NCBI RefSeq assembly: GCF_046254955.1
Contig: NZ_JBJXRG010000002.1
Location: 372,001-436,000 of the forward strand
Direction: 5' to 3'
DNA from: Qipengyuania_C sp046254955
GTDB lineage: Bacteria > Pseudomonadota > Alphaproteobacteria > Sphingomonadales > Sphingomonadaceae
Length of the DNA stretch: 64,000 nucleotides
Positions 62,401 to 64,000 of the stretch are shown one piece after another; position 1 is the first letter of the stretch, and every line of letters starts with the position of its first letter. The notes below the pieces were generated by a model. It was given only the letters and a program-made list of their open reading frames with translations, was not told the origin of the DNA and ran no database searches. A program made the translations under genes and the position numbers.

Positions 62401-64000
62401 TCAGCCCTTGTTGTCTTCGTCGACCTCGGAGAATTCGGCGTCCACGACTTCTTCTTCAGCGCTGCCATCGGAGGCCTCAGCATCTTCGGTCGGAGCTTCG
62501 GAGGCCGCATTGGCCTGCTCCTTTTCGTAGATTTGCTGGCCCATCTTCATGGCAGCTTCGGTCAAGGCCTGTGCCTTGGCGTTGATTGCATCGACGTCGT
62601 CATTTTCCAGCGCGGTCTTGGCTTCTGCCAGAGCTGCCTCGACAGCAGACTTGGTGTCGGCATCGACGCTGTCGCCATGCTCTTCAAGCTGCTTTTCAGT
62701 CGCATGGACCAGACTATCAGCCTGGTTGCGGGCTTCGGCCGCTTCCTTGCGCTTCTTGTCTTCCTCGGCGAACTTTTCGGCATCCTGCACCATCTGCTCG
62801 ATGTCAGACTCGTTGAGCCCACCAGAAGCCTGGATGCGGATCTGCTGTTCCTTGCCCGTGCCCTTGTCCTTCGCAGAAACGTTCACGATGCCGTTAGCAT
62901 CGATATCAAAGGTCACTTCCACCTGCGGAACGCCGCGCGGTGCCGGCGGAATGCCGACAAGGTCGAACTGGCCAAGCAGCTTGTTGTCCGCCGCCATTTC
63001 GCGCTCACCCTGGAACACGCGGATCGTCACTGCATTCTGGTTATCTTCAGCAGTAGAGTAGGTCTGTGTTTTCTTCGTCGGGATCGTCGTGTTGCGATCG
63101 ATCATGCGGGTGAAAACACCGCCGAGCGTTTCGATACCGAGTGACAGCGGGGTAACGTCGAGCAGCAGCACGTCCTTGACGTCGCCCTGCAAAACGCCCG
63201 CCTGAATCGCAGCGCCCATAGCTACGACCTCGTCGGGGTTCACGCCCGTGTGCGGCTTCGAACCGAAGAATTCTTCGACCACCGAGCGCACCTTCGGCAT
63301 GCGGGTCATACCGCCAACCAGGATGACTTCGTCGATTTCGTCCTTCGAAACGCCTGCATCAGCCAGCGCCTTCTTGCACGGCTCCAGCGTGCGCTTGACG
63401 AGATCACCCACCAGCTTTTCGAGATCCGAACGGTTCATCGTTTCGACGAGGTGAAGCGGTGTGGAGCTGCCGCCTTCCATACGTGCAGTGATGAAAGGCA
63501 GGTTGATTTCCGTGGTTGCCGAGCTCGAGAGTTCGATCTTCGCCTTCTCGGCAGCCTCCTTGAGACGCTGCAGCGCAAGCTTGTCCTTGCGCAGGTCCAT
63601 GTTTTCTTTCTTCTCGAACTGGTCGGCGAGCCATTCGACGATGGCGGCGTCAAAATCTTCGCCGCCGAGGAAAGTGTCGCCATTGGTTGACTTCACTTCG
63701 AATACGCCATCACCGATCTCGAGGATCGAGATGTCGAACGTACCGCCGCCAAGGTCGTAGACTGCAATGGTCTTGCCATCGTTCTTGTCCATGCCATAGG
63801 CGAGCGCGGCTGCAGTCGGCTCGTTAATGATACGCAGAACTTCGAGACCGGCAATCTGGCCGGCATCCTTGGTGGCCTGGCGCTGGGCATCGTTGAAGTA
63901 TGCCGGAACGGTGATTACCGCCTGCGTGACGTCCTCGCCAAGATAGCTCTCAGCGGTTTCCTTCATCTTCTGCAGGATGAAGGCAGAAACCTGGCTGGGA
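62401..64000 (-). CDS. dnaK: Chaperone DnaK (Hsp70), 5' end outside window
   Basis: The Hsp70 chaperone, seen here from about residue 105 (PSQVSAFILQKMKETAESYL) to the stop. The nucleotide-binding core (ITVPAYFNDAQRQATKDAGQ, AVYDLGGGTFDISILE, VILVGGMTRMPKVRS), the interdomain linker region (DVLLLDVTPLSLGIETLGG) and the substrate domain are intact. It ends in a disordered acidic tail with EEVVDAEF before the last residues. It works with dnaJ downstream; the promoter and start lie beyond the window. Confidence 0.98.
   Translation of the reverse strand, partial: PSQVSAFILQKMKETAESYLGEDVTQAVITVPAYFNDAQRQATKDAGQIAGLEVLRIINEPTAAALAYGMDKNDGKTIAVYDLGGGTFDISILEIGDGVFEVKSTNGDTFLGGEDFDAAIVEWLADQFEKKENMDLRKDKLALQRLKEAAEKAKIELSSSATTEINLPFITARMEGGSSTPLHLVETMNRSDLEKLVGDLVKRTLEPCKKALADAGVSKDEIDEVILVGGMTRMPKVRSVVEEFFGSKPHTGVNPDEVVAMGAAIQAGVLQGDVKDVLLLDVTPLSLGIETLGGVFTRMIDRNTTIPTKKTQTYSTAEDNQNAVTIRVFQGEREMAADNKLLGQFDLVGIPPAPRGVPQVEVTFDIDANGIVNVSAKDKGTGKEQQIRIQASGGLNESDIEQMVQDAEKFAEEDKKRKEAAEARNQADSLVHATEKQLEEHGDSVDADTKSAVEAALAEAKTALENDDVDAINAKAQALTEAAMKMGQQIYEKEQANAASEAPTEDAEASDGSAEEEVVDAEFSEVDEDNKG

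Overview
The window looks like chromosomal DNA of an alphaproteobacterium in Sphingomonadales, most likely an Erythrobacteraceae-type organism. The support is gene order and family type: ftsB-pdhA-pdhB with a lipoylated E1 beta, dusB-ntrB-ntrC-ntrY-ntrX-hfq-hflX-mazG, a fused ispDF, a short type of metG, and an Hfq made of two Sm domains in tandem. No phage, IS, integron, CRISPR or rRNA was seen. The content is mostly housekeeping and densely packed, with many ATGA and TAATG overlaps.

Layout. 1-5 kb: a partial mechanosensitive channel, then hppD with a VOC protein, divergent from a VOC / carboxymuconolactone-decarboxylase-like / acyl-CoA dehydrogenase cluster. 5-9 kb: ftsB, pyruvate dehydrogenase E1 alpha and beta, a squalene/phytoene-synthase-like protein and an EF-hand protein. 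9-16 kb: trmFO with a repeat-derived tail, a fatty acid desaturase, a YhhN protein, and gyrA followed by an overlapping TauD-type dioxygenase. 16-20 kb: a secreted lysine-tract protein, an NYN-domain protein, and sbtA-sbtB-carbonic anhydrase (bicarbonate uptake, its PII-like regulator and the interconverting enzyme). 20-24 kb: a lipoprotein, lipA, a RatA/COQ10-like gene, pncC and ispDF.

24-34 kb holds the nitrogen two-component genes ntrBC and ntrYX, the double-Sm hfq, hflX and mazG. 34-42 kb holds an SDR gene and a long minus-strand run: lytic transglycosylase, D,D-carboxypeptidase, tmk, holB, metG, tatD, an MBL hydrolase and a small membrane protein. From 42 kb: tRNA-Ser(UGA), a Kef-type antiporter, lpd, a possible 42-residue gene, and pdhC with two subunit-binding domains; then a Usp protein, rnr, an archaeal/eukaryotic-type proS, phaR, alr, an MFS transporter with a large inserted loop, an IscU-like protein, cvpA, radA, a large patatin-like protein, a secreted MBL hydrolase, dnaJ and the 3' part of dnaK.

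The PDH complex is encoded in two places (E1 at 5.5-8 kb, E2 and E3 at 44.6-47.6 kb), and lipA in between makes its cofactor. The most unusual items are the tandem Hfq, the SbtA/SbtB/carbonic anhydrase operon in a probable heterotroph, the E2 with two binding domains, two small genes tied to their neighbours by stop-start overlap, a perfect palindrome in front of hppD, and an RNA hairpin between dnaK and dnaJ whose G-U pairs make it fit only on the transcribed strand.
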